The notes under the pieces were generated by a model, which was not told the DNA's origin, ran no database searches, and saw nothing but the letters and a program-made list of their open reading frames with translations. DNA of 64,000 nt, from positions 11,201,626 to 11,265,625 of the forward strand of contig CM119270.1 in the NCBI GenBank assembly GCA_051294375.1. The letters are read 5' to 3'. Numbering within the stretch: the first letter of the stretch is position 1; each line of letters begins with the position of its first letter. The translations under genes were made by a program, and so were the position numbers. Origin of the DNA: Paraspadella gotoi (lineage: Eukaryota > Chaetognatha). This document shows, in pieces, positions 47,097 through 60,198 of the stretch.

Positions 47097-50000
47097 TCAA
47101 TCTTTTTTCTTGATCTTCTGCTTGGGATTGGCTAAGACGTGCCACTGCGCCACCGGCCGTCCCTGCGTCTCCAGACAGTCGAGCCAGTGCTGCCGTGCCC
47201 TCCCGGCTGCGTGGGGCCCAAAGTGGATTCGACCCACGGTGATGGGCAGGCCGATTGCGGAAGTGTGGACAACGGAGAGGGTGAGTTGCACGTTGCGGAT
47301 GTGCTCGGGGGAGACCTGTGAGTTGTGGAGCATTGGAAAAAGTTCAAAACGTTTTATCGACTTAGTTTTTGTATTATTATTAATTTGCATACTTCGAAAT
47401 TAATCATTTCATTGTAGTAGGGATTCATTGTATTTCTTTTCGTCGATGTATTTTCTTTCTTTACTTTCTTTCCGTCGAGTTTCAACGTCGCCTGAATGCA
47501 ATTTACATTTTTGAAAAATTTTAAATAATATTGATAATTTTCAATGTTAAACTAATTGGAAAGCTTAGCTTAATACGTTATTGCAACTGGTCAAATCCTA
47601 ATATCTTCGCAAACATAGCGACGACTCAGTTACTTCAATAAAACTTGATCATGGATCATGGATCATGGATCATTCATCCCACTTTCTCTAATCTCGTCTC
47701 AACAATCAAAGAACAACTTTATCTCAATACGAAAACCCTTTCGACGCTGTGTTCTTTCACCAACGTCTCGAGCACACCTTGACCATGGGATCGATCTTCA
47801 CGGATTCCTCGTCGAAGATTTCCGACTCCCCCTGATCATCATCATCGTCATCATCCAGCTTCTTCCTTCCTCCGCCTTTCGACGTCGGGTCTGGCGGAAG
47901 CTCCGCCGCCTCCAAGATACAGATGGTGAGACGAGAGACGACGGGAGTGTATTGGATGGAGAGGCAGAGGAGACCGAACTCGAACCGATTGGAGCTGGAG
48001 GTTAGGAGGGTTTGGGCGGGCGGATAAGTTTTAAGAGTGGCGTTAAAGTTTATTAGTAAAATTTCGTCGGATTTCAAAAAAAAATTATAATTGCTACTCT
48101 TGGACTGTTTAGGAGAAAAGAGTGATACCAACTGGCAGCGGACCCTTAGTGACCGCCTCCTTTATCTGGCACATCAAATCCTTCTCCAAGAAAGAGAAAC
48201 AAAAAAGCAGACCACACATTTCCCACAGTCACACCCACCCTAAGGCCTTCTCATTGACTTCCTTGAACCGATGCCATTCCTCCACCGGTTTATCCAGATC
48301 GTATTTCGCGAGGTCGATGAGGATTTCGCCAATGGGTGGATTCTTCGCGTGATGCGATCAAAGTGCCACGCTTGAAACTTCAGTTGCCGAGTGGCCAATT
48401 TGCTCACAGAATGAAACGTGAATTCCTGCAGGGTTTTGTGGGGAAGATTTAGTCGATTTCAACTTAGAAAGCACACTCCGAGAAACCTCTTGTGCATGAG
48501 GCAAATGTGGGATGCTTTTTGAATGAATCGAAGTAAACCTTTTTTAAGCCTTGGCCTCGAACCCGAGAGCTCAGGGTTCCAAGAATGGTTTATGTCAGAG
48601 GACTCTCTGATGCAACGAAATCTTATGCATGTTCCCGCGTCACTCCTTATACCTCCTGAAACATTGGGTCGTGGTTTTGCTTCATGACTTTTGTTTCATA
48701 AACGATGTTTTTGGGCAGCAAAGCGACGGTGATGTAGGGATCGGGGACGCCGCTGTTGCACTGACCCATAGGATTTAGTTCGATGGCTGAAATATGTAAA
48801 TAACGAAGGTTGTAACTTGTAATTAGACTTCCCAACAATTTATGAAAAATTATGATTCACTGATGATCTAAGTAATGTGAAAAAAAAAATTTGGATATAG
48901 ATTTCAGTTTAAAAAAAAACAAAAAACTGAGCGTAGTGCGAAATTTATAATAGATGTATGAACATTTTAAATAACAATTTCAGAATCATAAGCAAAAAAT
49001 TAAATTTTGAAACTACAGTTATAAAATTAAAGTAGTTTTGCCAAAGCCTCCAAACCTTGAATAATGTTGACGATGAGGTCGGGACTCTTCTTCCCACTCG
49101 TTCTCATCGAGAATTGAAGTCGACCAAAGTTGACCTTCGCTTCGACACTCTCGTCGCCGTCGGCCGAGAGGAGGCCCGATTCCAAGATGGCGTTTTCCGG
49201 TATGCGGTACAGGTTGGGTTGAACCTTAGTTAGGTGATGCGAGTTAGATTATAAACTACATAAATGATGTCTAAGGAATAATTTCTCTATCTTTTTAAAA
49301 CGGGCTATCCTTTTCTTTTTTTTTCTTCTTAATCTCTTTTCAACCTAGTAATCTATATGACGCCTGAATTTTCTTAATTATCTTCTAAGCTCTCATAAAT
49401 TTTCCTTGGGGAAAGTTAGGAAATCCATTTATAACATTTTTTTATCCTCACCATCTCTTGAATGGTCGTGCCCACAAGAGGAATCGAGTCGAAAGCCGTC
49501 TTCGGATTCTTGGTGCTCTTGAACGCGGGCGCCTCTTTAGGGTCCAGGTATTCGTACTCTTTCTTTTCCTTCACCCGCTTCTTCTTCTTTTCCTTCTTCT
49601 TGCCGCAACATTTCCTGCAGATGCAAAAGCAGCAACAGCAGAGCAACAGGAGGACGAGGACGCAGGCGCCGATGAAGAGACCGAGAGCGAGGTTGAAGTC
49701 GAGAGGGAGAGTCTGTCGGGTTTTGATAAAGGAAAGAAATAAATAAAAAAGAAAGAAAGGCGAAAAAAAGTAGGAAAAAATGAGAGGAGGAAAATGTCAG
49801 ATTGTGGTAGCAGGAGGAGAACAGAATGGAAAATAATGTATTATGGCAAAGGCAAAGGACCTGCGGTGACTACCCCATGTCACTGGCGCGGTTATGCCGA
49901 CACCATCACACTTTAACCAGCGTAGCCCTGAAGGGAACTGAACCTGGAACTAACGGTTGGTGAACGAACGCTCAGCTGTCTTAGCCAATGGGACGTACCG

Positions 50001-50944
50001 AGTTTTGCCAAGCTACGGGAGGCGAATTTAGGATTCGCCAGAATATCACGTCCTTCAGTATCACGTCCTTCAGTATGCTAAGGCGCTCCAGGCCTTTCCA
50101 GTCTGGCGCTCTAGCTTTTCCCAAAGCTAACACGCTTTTAAAATGCCCAAATAAGGGAATGTCTGGCTTTTCCCAAAGCTCACACGCTTATAAAATTCCC
50201 AAATAAGGAAATATTTAGCTTTCCCTAAGGCTATATTTTGCTTTCCCAAAAGCTAATTTTGTTTCCAAAAAGTTACTCTTGTTTTGAAAATTTCCTAATT
50301 TTTTATATATCTAAAATGCCCAAATAAGGCAATCGTTTGCTTTTGCAAAAGCTAATACATTTTAAGGAAGTTTTTATATTTTCCAAAAGCAACCAAATAA
50401 TTAATAGTATTTTATAAATAGCAAGAAAATTAATACTTAACGTTAATATTTTAACATAATATATATTTTAATCTTTTCTACGCTAATAATTTATCTATTT
50501 AACATAAAAAAGTCGTCCCCTACTTTTTTATTACAATTAATAAAGAATTTATCACTGAAGCTTTGATTAACATAAAAAAAATATTAAATTTTTTTGCTTC
50601 TCGAAACGATAAAAAAAAAGAATTTATTTTGTGTTCACAAATTTGTTGAGGTTCATTAATATTTACAATTACGTTCACCCCTTCTTTCATCGACTCGCCT
50701 TGAGAAATCCGAAGAGCAGATCTTTGAACCAACAGACGTATGTGACTATTTGAAGGAGGATGTCATTTCCCGGCGCCGGACCGAGACATGTGACGGTGGA
50801 GTTGCCGGAAGAGGGGGACGACGTTGATGTCGACCTCGTCGCTTGGGTGGTCGACGCTTTTGATGATTTTCCGGAGACAGACGACGACGATGACGTCGAA
50901 GACGCCGTAGTGGTCGACCCTCCGGCTTTACTCGTACTACTCAT
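47097..50944 (-). CDS. Atypical synaptotagmin (TM + C2A + C2B), with a C2A frameshift
   Basis: Synaptotagmins are vesicle-membrane C2 proteins in regulated exocytosis. Exons: 50699-50944, 49452-49712, 49056-49224, 48653-48786, 48239-48425, 47778-47994, 47393-47491 and 47097-47315 (about 510 residues once the missing base is allowed for). The Ser/Thr-rich N-terminus precedes one membrane segment (LGLFIGACVLVLLLL) running into CCCCFCICRKCC, a probable palmitoylation site, then a Lys-rich linker. C2A keeps DPYITVALLP, but loop 3 reads HFDRITR-N where calcium binders carry three Asp. C2B keeps the polybasic strand (GKKVKKENTSTKRN) and a WHXL motif (QWHVL). Its loop 3 (VVHTSAIGLP) has no Asp, and loop 1 carries an acidic insert of about 30 residues. 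It is therefore probably calcium-independent. Exon 48239-48425 lacks one base near 48343 relative to the expected ITRKNPPIGEILIDL. Intron 1 seems to use a GC donor. Confidence 0.88.
47648..47676. repeat. Short GATCATG tandem repeat
   Basis: Three to four head-to-tail units of GATCATGG/GATCATT lie in the intron between the two C2B exons. Confidence 0.8.
49860..49995 (-). repeat. tRNA-derived SINE head
   Basis: Read on the minus strand there is an A-box-like TGGCTAAGACAGCTGAGCG and, after CACCAACCGTTAGTTCC, a B-box-like AGGTTCAGTTCCC. This is the order and approximate spacing of a tRNA, but the acceptor stem does not pair. A non-tRNA body follows towards 49860. It sits in intron 1 of the synaptotagmin gene in the same orientation. 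Confidence 0.6.
50100..50400. repeat. Degenerate minisatellite with CCCAAAAGCT units
   Basis: Repeated units of roughly 60 bp contain CTTTTCCCAAAGCTAACACG and AAAATGCCCAAATAAGG, decaying towards the right. AGCTTT/AAAGCT pairs make each unit hairpin-prone. It is in intron 1 of the synaptotagmin gene. Confidence 0.65.
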
Positions 50945-51403
50945 TGTTTTCGCGTTATGAAGTCATTTTTAACGTCGGCTTCATCCTTCCGACCGAGTTC
51001 ACGTGTAGTACGTATTCACGCAGAATTCTGTGGGTAATTTGTGAATGGATTTACGAAAGGATTATGCTGCGTGATAGAAAGCAAGATTTTATTTGATCAT
51101 TTAAAGATATGTGTCGATATAATAGGAAAAATGTATTTTTCATGAATTAATTATGTATAATAGAGCGATTTTTTGGAATAAACGGTTTTCAAAACAAAAC
51201 AAAAAATGTATTGTATTGTACTACCGAAAAAAAATTTTGGAAAAAAAACATACTGATACGTATTTCAGAGAGGGGATATTAACATTTCATTGTACACTTT
51301 AATCGATCCGGGTATTCGAGATTTTGCTTAAATTCGGAAGGCGGAACCTCAAAAAAAAAAAAAAATCGCGATTTCAAGGGCGAGAGCCAGTGTGTAATAT
51401 TAA

Positions 51404-51479
<76 letters not shown>

Positions 51480-51663
51480 TGCCTCCCGAAAAGGCGAAAA
51501 AAAGGGCATAACTGTACAAAATAGGGCGATACTTCAAAGCTCGCCACAAAATCTTTATTACGATTTGTACCCGTGGATTTTTCTTTCGCGTCGTTTTAAA
51601 CCTTTAAAATGAAAAGAAAAGGTAAGGATTTGGATAACCGGTTAAGGCAAAGTCAGTTGCGTA

Positions 51664-51801
51664 ATGAACGGAGCGATTGACGAAGATAACAGCGACGACG
51701 ACGACAACGACGATGAAGACGATGAAGAAAAATTAGTCGATGATGATGAAGAAAGACTTTATAAGACGTCAAAGATAAAAAAAAGGAAAAGAAAGATGTA
51801 A
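51664..51801 (+). CDS. Doubtful short acidic ORF (45 residues)
   Basis: From ATG it encodes an Asp/Glu-rich peptide (starting MNGAIDEDNSDDDD) that ends in a Lys/Arg cluster (KIKKRKRKM). A further acidic open stretch lies just downstream in another frame (EDDENDFDEEDDIWG). The composition follows local GAC/GAT repetition, so it may be a repeat shadow. Two disrupted acidic blocks with a basic end could also be the relic of a nuclear-protein gene. I see no convincing splice structure. Confidence 0.2.
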   Translation: MNGAIDEDNSDDDDNDDEDDEEKLVDDDEERLYKTSKIKKRKRKM

Positions 51802-52059
51802 ACGCCGACAAAGAAGACATCAATCGTAACTGTTGAAGACGACGAAAATGACTTTGACGAAGAAGATGACATCTGGGGTCAAATGTCAAAAAAGCGAAAT
51901 CAATATACTAGAGAAAAAGAAATAAATCCAGTCAGTCTGTTATAATTCATGTCTAAAGATACCTACTCAGCTGATCAACTTAAATTCTCCTTTAAACTAC
52001 ATTTAAATAGAACTTACCATATAATACCATCATAACAATAAGAATAAGGGAGTGGTCTT

Positions 52060-52296
52060 TTCATACAATTGAAATAGTCTTTGAATATTATACCACTTCA
52101 TTGATAGGGAAGCCAGGTACTCTGGGAGTGAATAAACGAGACTGTGAGAGAGTCTTGATTGAAAGCTTGCAGGGACCTGCTATGTCATTATCTTGTAAGA
52201 GTGATGAACCACCAAAGCCTGTCCAAAGTCAGGGGCAAGATAGCTTATTTATTAAATGAATGGATAATTTTTATATTGGTTGTACCAATTTTGTAT
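52060..52296 (-). repeat. Dispersed repeat family B, reverse copy
   Basis: It reads in reverse orientation to the 41536 and 61135 copies. It contains CCACTTCATTGATAGG, GAAAGCTTGCAGGGACCTGC, GCCTGTCCAAAGTCAGG and ATATTGGTTGTACCAATTTT. Confidence 0.8.
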
Positions 52297-53576
52297 AATA
52301 AAAATAATAGTTGCAATTAAAATAATGTTTGGAAAGCACGAATTCTTGAAATAGATTTTGCTAAATTCTCGAATCAAGTTTCCGATAAAATCAATAAACC
52401 GTATCTTCATTAGTTGACGCAGGATCGTCAGCGTTGCGTAAGTAAATCAGGGGATTTAATGACTTAGATCCATTGCCAAGGCCCAAGGCTAAAAAAAAAT
52501 TCTCAGCTCCAAGGTTACGCAATACGTATACACTTTTTTAGCTTTTTTTATCAGACGAGAGAGCCTCTATTTGTGAAGCAAAGTTTGACCATCATAATGA
52601 AAATTTGCAAATTACTTGTTTCACTATTTTCTATTTTTATATTTTATGAAGGATTTAGTATTTAATCTATATTATTTAAACAAATATATATTGCTTTCTT
52701 TTTTAAAAATGTTTTATTTATCTAATAATTTAATTTCTGGAAATAGAGGGAGCATCTATACAACACAAGGTTAGATTACTATCTGTCCTAGTTTTCTAAT
52801 AGATATCACACATCATTTCTGTTAGAAAGTCATTAATGAAAAAATCATAATATCTAAAAGGCTAAACAGAAAGGGGTGGGAATATGACAAATTATCATAG
52901 AACGAAGTTTTCACTGCTTTGGCAAAGACAATGTGTAAAGGACGTTGAAGGAAAAACTCATGTTTGTCACACTGTCACGTTACCACCCTTCGTTTCTCAC
53001 CTCCCTCTAAAGATCGCGACGTATGTTCCAAAACGTCAACTCTATCATTTTAGTAGTTATCTGGCCATCTCATTATGAAAATTGAAAAATTACTTGTTTC
53101 ACTATTTTAAGTCTTAAATTTTATAATATTTATTAAAATCATATAATACAAATTCTGTATTTTTTAACTGTATGTAACTTGCAATCAATTGCAACCAGTC
53201 TGTGATTTTTTCCCATTCAAACTTTAAAGACGATCTTATAATTACAGTTTTTAAATCGCTCTGTATGAAAGTTCGTTTTAGTGAAATTCATTTTAGTATA
53301 TTTCTAAAAGGCATAACATTTTTACGTTTGGTAGAAGGGTCTATTTTTACTCTGTTCAACTTTAAACCACAATTATTTGTCTTTGATGAGAATTAATTTA
53401 ACTCTTAGGCCTCGATGGGTTCTCTGGTTATAAGATAAGCACATAAATAGCACATAAATAAAATATTTTCTGATATAACATTTTCAAACATCACATAAAA
53501 AAAATCATTTAATTTTCTTCCATCGTTCTCTTATCCAAAATATGAGAAATCTATATCTTCAAGTGAAAAATAAATT

Positions 53577-53680
53577 ATTATGAAATTGATACAATCAAAA
53601 TGAAAATTATCCATCCATTTCATCTATCTATTCATTTCTATCTTGCCCCTGTCTTTGGACAGGATATCGTAGGTTAAGGA
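53577..53680 (+). repeat. Repeat family B, diverged partial copy
   Basis: TATGAAATTGATACAATCAA, ATTATCCATCCATTTCA and CCCCTGTCTTTGGACAGGAT are recognisable. The remainder is lost. Confidence 0.6.
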
Positions 53681-54991
53681 CTAAGCATACACATTATTAT
53701 TACTAGTCTTTTTATCATCTTTAAATTTATCATTTATCAATCTCCTAATCTATCAGCCACTTAATAATTTTATGGGTTTTGGGCCTGGTCGTAGCTTATA
53801 TACTTAAGGCCATATCACTACGGATACTTTCCTGATGATTTCATGCCGGGTGTAATTTTGGGATTAAAAGGCAGCAATAACAAATTCAAAGTAGAGTTAA
53901 TAAGAAATTCAAACAAAAAAAAGAAACATATTGTTTTATTTGTCTTAAGAATATAAAAAGAAAAAAAATTGAATCAAAAATTGCCTTTTTTAATTAAGAA
54001 AAATATTTTATTTACTTAGGTAATTTGAGTGACACTTTGCTCAGTTGATCAGGCAAGTTCACCCTTTACCCTCAAGATTATAACATACTGGCAGGCTCCT
54101 CCAAGTTTTCTATCTAGACTCTCACAGTCTAGTTTTTTGTTTTATATAAAATATAGTTATTTATAATCATTATCATTATTATATTAATAATAAATACATA
54201 CGTAATAATTACGAAAATGCCAATAGACCGTTACATAATCAGACTCGATTGTTTCCTGTCAAAATTAAACCGGTTTCAGATTTACTTAAAACACTGCAAA
54301 ACTGGTTAATGAGGATCTAAATTTCCAACGCTGATTTTTTTTTCTCGGGAGTTTATGTAGACAATTAAAATGAAGACGGTAAAAGAGTTATTTTAACTGA
54401 GACAAGGAACAATATATTATCTCATATTTCTGATTATAATAAATGAGTAGGTGCGCTTACTTACCCAGTTAAAGGTTGAATAGTTTTAATTGAGAATTTC
54501 GTTTAGTTTTTCTTCTTTGAATTAGAATATGACTTATGACAGTTCTTTGATGACTACATGATTAAAGTTATTTTTACGTTGTAAATCTTATCTGCAAGAA
54601 ACAAGACAAAGATATTCATTTTTTTTATTCGCTCTTGTATTATGAAATAATAAGAGAGAATGTAAGAACAAAGTCTACGATATCAATCAAAATTGTCTAT
54701 TACTACGACTACTAATAAATGAAAATAAAATTTAACAGCGAAAACATTCCACCGACGAACTTCTTAAAAATATACGAATTGAATAAACAGCATCAACAGT
54801 TCCCTGTTGTTATAATAACGCTTTCACTTTTACTTTTTACACGGTTTTACGAGATCTGAGAAAGCAATGAACCGGGGCTCGACGAGGAAAAACCTGGGGA
54901 TCTCTTTTTGATTGTCGATAGAAAGAAATAAGAAGCAAGCACTTTGCACTTTTAGCTATCAGAAGATCAGCTATCATCGATCAGTTTTCGT

Positions 54992-55203
54992 TTAGTTCTT
55001 GTCTAGTTTGCACTGAGCTTTCTCTGGCTTATCACAGAGTTTTGTGACTGCGTTAAAGTGAAGGCTCTTTGGACACTCGTACGATTTGTGGCTGTTGACG
55101 TCGCATTTGATGAATTTCCCGCAATTGTCCGGATCCGGAATCGTCTCGCCAGCTTTGCATTTCGCCTAAAGATATTGATGTCATTTTATTGATAAATAAA
55201 AAG

Positions 55204-55293
<90 letters not shown>

Positions 55294-58200
55294 AACAAGA
55301 TCAATCTCCCATCGGCTCACAATCGGTTCGCATTTGACGTTGACCAGCCAGTCGCAGATTCGCTTGTAAGGATTGAAGTAGAGCCCGTCGGGACAGTTAC
55401 CAAGCAGGAAGTGGGCATCGTGCTTGCCCACGTTCATGCAAATTAGAAACTTGGAACAGTCTTTCCGGTAGGGTATCTGTTCGTGATTGACAGTGCATTC
55501 GGTCAGGTTGACCCCGTACTCCGTCTCGATCTGAAATTCGGAATGATATGATGTCGTTTTTTAATGTTGTTATTGTTGTTATTGTTGTTCTCGAGAAATC
55601 TACCTTGTAAGAGTGCGACATCACCCAAGCGGAGTGCATCTGCTTGGTGAGGCAGTTGGCGTAGTGCTGCCAATCGCAGATCCTCTTGGACGGGTTGAAG
55701 TGGAAGGGAACGGCGCAATTCTCGACGACAGCCTCGAAAGTCTGGGATCCTTTGGCGACGCAGATGAGGAATAAGTGGCAGAACTCGGGGTGTTCGAGGA
55801 TGTCGCCGTGTTGCCAGCAGAGGCGAAGGCAACCGTGCCTAGAGTGGCAGAATGGACAAAAAAATAAATAGATGATTTTCAATTATAAAGATTTCAAGCC
55901 TTCATCAGCACTGATGAAGGCTTGAATCTCAAGTAACTAATAGATATCATACATCATTCCTGTTGGAATATCATTAATGAGAAACTCATAATATTTAAGG
56001 GGACCCAGTGATAAAAATGATATCATAAGCTTAAGGGTCTATCATCAAAGGAATTTGAATGGTGATAGTCATTAATTTTTCTTTACACGGGAAAGTGGCA
56101 AAAAAATTCTTATCTCTTATTGTAGCAGAAACAAAAATTTAATAATTATGAAAAAAAAATTTAGTTGACCCTACCTAAATATTTATATAATCCATTATTT
56201 TATTTTTGCATTAGAAAGTATTTTTTAATAAATTCCAATTTTTTATTTCTTACTGTACAAAGCTATAATTTTAGGTTTAAGCCTCATTGAACAAAGGCTT
56301 TACAAGACTAATATTTTTATATTTTTATATTTACTTAAAAGCAGACAAATCAAACCTAAATTCTATTCTTACAGAAACAAAACTGTAATAATTATTAATT
56401 AATATTCATATTCATCCCTTAAATGTATAATTAAACTATATTGATTCCTAATTATAACAATTAAAAATTTAGCAAAAGTATAGAATCTTTCTCTTCTTTT
56501 TATATTTATATTACTTCATTTTTTATTTTTTCATATATTATTAACAGAATCATTTGAAAAGAAAGTTTAAATAAAATCAGTCGATACCTTAAATTTTGAT
56601 TCATTCCTAGTTTTTTTTCTTATAAATTTTTGTGATAAAAGCTGAAAATCTTTTTAAAATTAGATCTTACCCTTTTTTAGAAAAAAAATTTTAAACTTGA
56701 AAAAGATTTTCTTCTTACTGATTTTTTAAAGAAAATTAAGCTCGCTGATTTTATCGAATTTTTTAACTACTTTCCCAAATGATTATAGAAGAAAAAATTA
56801 TATGATCAGAACCAGCTTAAGTTAAAGGGTCAAACGTTATGTTTTCAGCTTTTTGCACCCCCTGTTCACTTGGTCCCCTTAAAAGGCTGAACAAAAAGGC
56901 GGGGGGAATAGATAATTTTTTGTAGGATATATGATTAATCTATTATTAGGGATAAAAGTAGCTAGTAGAATCGTATGTTTTGATAGTGATAGGAAATTAG
57001 TGATACAATTTCAACAACTTTTACCTGTTCCTCTTTAATTGAAAACCCAATTTGCATGTGCAAAAATACGAGCCGATGGTATTGGTGCAATTGTGTTCAC
57101 AACCTCCGTTGTTGATATTGCATTCATTGACATCTTCGCATGTTTTGCCATCTGTGCCGACGGTGTAACCCGGGCGGCAAACGACGCATTTGGATGGGTT
57201 TCGTTTGCATTCGTCGTCGGTCAAGCACGAGTGGAGATTTGGACCCAAACTGGGGAAAAAGCCAATCAGAAAGTTGCTTAATGTTTAGGAATTTGCAAAT
57301 TCTCTGCAGTGATTCAGTTTAAAATTGTCTAAAATATGGCCTGTGGATAATAGCGTTTAGCATAGGATCACAAAAATTTTAATTAAAACTTTTAACATTC
57401 TTTGCATAATGCTTAACTTTAAACGTACAAAAATCAGATTCTGATTCCGTGTAAAAAGTTTAATAAAAAAATGTGAAGAATATACGCTAAACAATCAATA
57501 GTAAGAAGGTAAAGTGGGTTAAAGGTCAGAAACCTGACCTTGGTTAAGGTCAGTTTTCTTATCGCGGTTGTTGTTGTTGTTGTTATCGCCGCAATGTTGA
57601 GGAAAATTCGTATGCTTTCGGCATCAAAATATTTTAAAAACCTCAATATAACCTTAACCTTAATATAACCTCATAAAAATCAAATATCAAACTACTTTTA
57701 CTGTCTCTTCACCTTATAGAATAACGTTTTGATTGTTTTTATGCCTATAAAAGTTTTATAATGCTTTCTTGCAAATCTGAATCTGTAATTAAGACAAAAA
57801 GAGAGAGAAAAAAGTTACGAACAAAGAAATTAATTGTGTTAAGACAAAAAGAGAGAGAAAAAAAAGTTACGAGCAAAGAAATGAATTTTGCTAAGACAAA
57901 AAGAGAGAGAAAAAAGTTACGAACAAAGAAATGAATTGAGTCGAAACATGTCTGTTTTTTGTCAAAAAATCGTTGTTTGCAATAAATAAAACTTTGCTTT
58001 ATCTTAATCATTAACGCAACGAAATGAAAATCCAAATACAAGAATTGGTAATTAAAAATTGAAAATATAAACTTTAAAATTCATCAATTTAACCATAAAG
58101 AAATATAATTTGTTATGTTGTTCCGGTATAAATTAAATTTTTTTTTTATTATAAACGGTTAGGTGGACAATAATTGTTTTCCTAACGATGTAAAATTGAA

Positions 58201-58569
58201 AGATTAACAAAAAATTTAAAATGATTAATCCCATTTTGTTCGCCGTTTAACTCGACCACCTCCGCTTTTATTTCGGTTCCACTGCGTCACCTGTATCCCG
58301 GATTGCAACTGCATTCGTAGGACCCGATTGTGTTGGTGCAAATGTGATCGCAATTTGCGTTTTTGACCAAACATTCGTTGGCGTCCACGCAAGAGTGGAG
58401 GTTGGCGCTGAGCTCGTAACCCTTGAAGCAAGAGCACTCGTAGGCGCCACGTGTGTTTGTACAAATATGCTCGCAACCCGCGTTCTGGTTCTTGCACTCA
58501 TCGATATCTGCAGGACATTTATTATTATTATTATTTTTATATATTATTATTAATTAATTAATTAATAAT

Positions 58570-58656
<87 letters not shown>

Positions 58657-60132
58657 TTTGATTAGATTAAAATAAATTAAATCTATTTTTAATCAAGTTC
58701 ACCATTCCTTACCCTTATCACATAGCCTTCCCGTCCAACCCTGAGCGCAGATGCAGCGAAAGGAGAGTTTGTCTTCGATGCAGGTGGCGCCGTTTTTGCA
58801 AGGGAAGAAGGAACAGACTGCAGATAACGATGCTTGGTATCAGACATTGAATCTTCAAAACATGTTTTAATCCTTCTTTATAATCACAACAGGGGCATTT
58901 AAAAACAAGTATTTCAACAGTTCCTCACAGTCCTAAATTTAACTTGAAGATAAGAAATATTTTTTTTCTCACCAGTGACCTCGATGCAAACTTCTTTGAG
59001 TAGGTCATTGACCTTTTTCCCGAGCTCAACGTAATCCGCGGCTTTGATGACGCGATCCACGTCTCCGGTGATGTTGTACAAACCTACCCAGGGTAAGTTC
59101 CTTCTTTTAATTACGTTTGCATGTTTAAGAGACAGACATAATTATAGATTTTAACGGCACACATGAATTTCATTAATCTACCGATTCCTTTATCACTACA
59201 CACAAAACATATTCGATGGCTTTTTTTACCAAAGTCACTGACGGCGCGACCAATTCCGATGGCCCAAACTTTGGCCCCCAACTCTTGCCACTTCTTTCTC
59301 GCTCGTGGGAGATCCTCGCGATCTAAGGCCTCCCCATCGGTCAACACGAGTAAAACCTAGAGGAAGAATTTGAAGATCAACTTGAGAACAGTAGAAGATC
59401 TACTATTATTGTTGTCATTTGTTATTAAACCTTGCGCAATAAAAAATAAAACAATTTTCCCTGAAGATATCAAAAAATGAAATAGTTTTTGTATCTGCCT
59501 TGCCTTCGTTGTGTTTATGTCTCCCCTCATGTTTGACTTGTACTCATCGTAAGCAATGTTCATCGCCATAGCAGTGAAAGTTCCGCCTCCAGTGTAAACC
59601 GTCTTCTTAATCTTTGCCTGCACTTCCGCTTTGCTGGCGAAACTGTGGGCAGGATAAGCAATTATTTAGTAACGTTAGACAAACTGATGCTTTTCGTATG
59701 ACCATTCATCAGTCAGTAGTTTTTCAATTCGGTCTGTATCCACGGCGTCACTCTTATTTTTAAAGAGAGATACGAGGGACCTGGTGAGATTGAACTCCTG
59801 CTGCATCAGGAATTCGCTGCTGTAGCGAAAAAATGCCATCCGGACTTTTTCGATTCCGATGTTTAGTTCTCCCACAAAATTGTCCGCCACGTCCTGTAAA
59901 GAATGGACAGGAACTTAGATAAAAATTTTATAAGTTAACAATTCTTAGTTAATCTAATAACTTTAATTATCTTCAACAATAACTTTAATTTAATTTTCCC
60001 GAAAAATTTAACTTAACGTTAATCTAACGTAGCAATTAAAAATTTTAACAACATGGGTAACAATTTTAATCAATTTGTGTTCGAAAAATTTTTTGTTCTC
60101 AGTTAGAATTCTTGATGTTGGGCACGACGACT

Positions 60133-60198
<66 letters not shown>

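Larger units (their letters stand above)
50945..54991. other. Intergenic interval
   Basis: It lies between the 5' end of the synaptotagmin gene and the 3' end of the vWA-EGF-chitin-binding gene. It holds a (CT)n array at 51410-51475, a weak acidic ORF at 51664-51801, repeat family B copies at 52060-52296 (reverse) and 53577-53680 (partial), and AT-rich sequence otherwise. No spliced gene was found. Confidence 0.55.

Noticed and set aside
48129-48165. Possible 37-nt exon of the synaptotagmin gene (IKEAVTKGPLPV)
   Set aside because: It has AG and GT borders, but its phase fits neither neighbour. Joining 48239 directly to 47994 gives a perfect in-phase C2A-C2B linker.
55503-55832. Arg/Pro-rich frames overlapping the chitin-binding exons
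   Set aside because: They are shadow frames of the real CBM14 exons, which keep the cysteine pattern.
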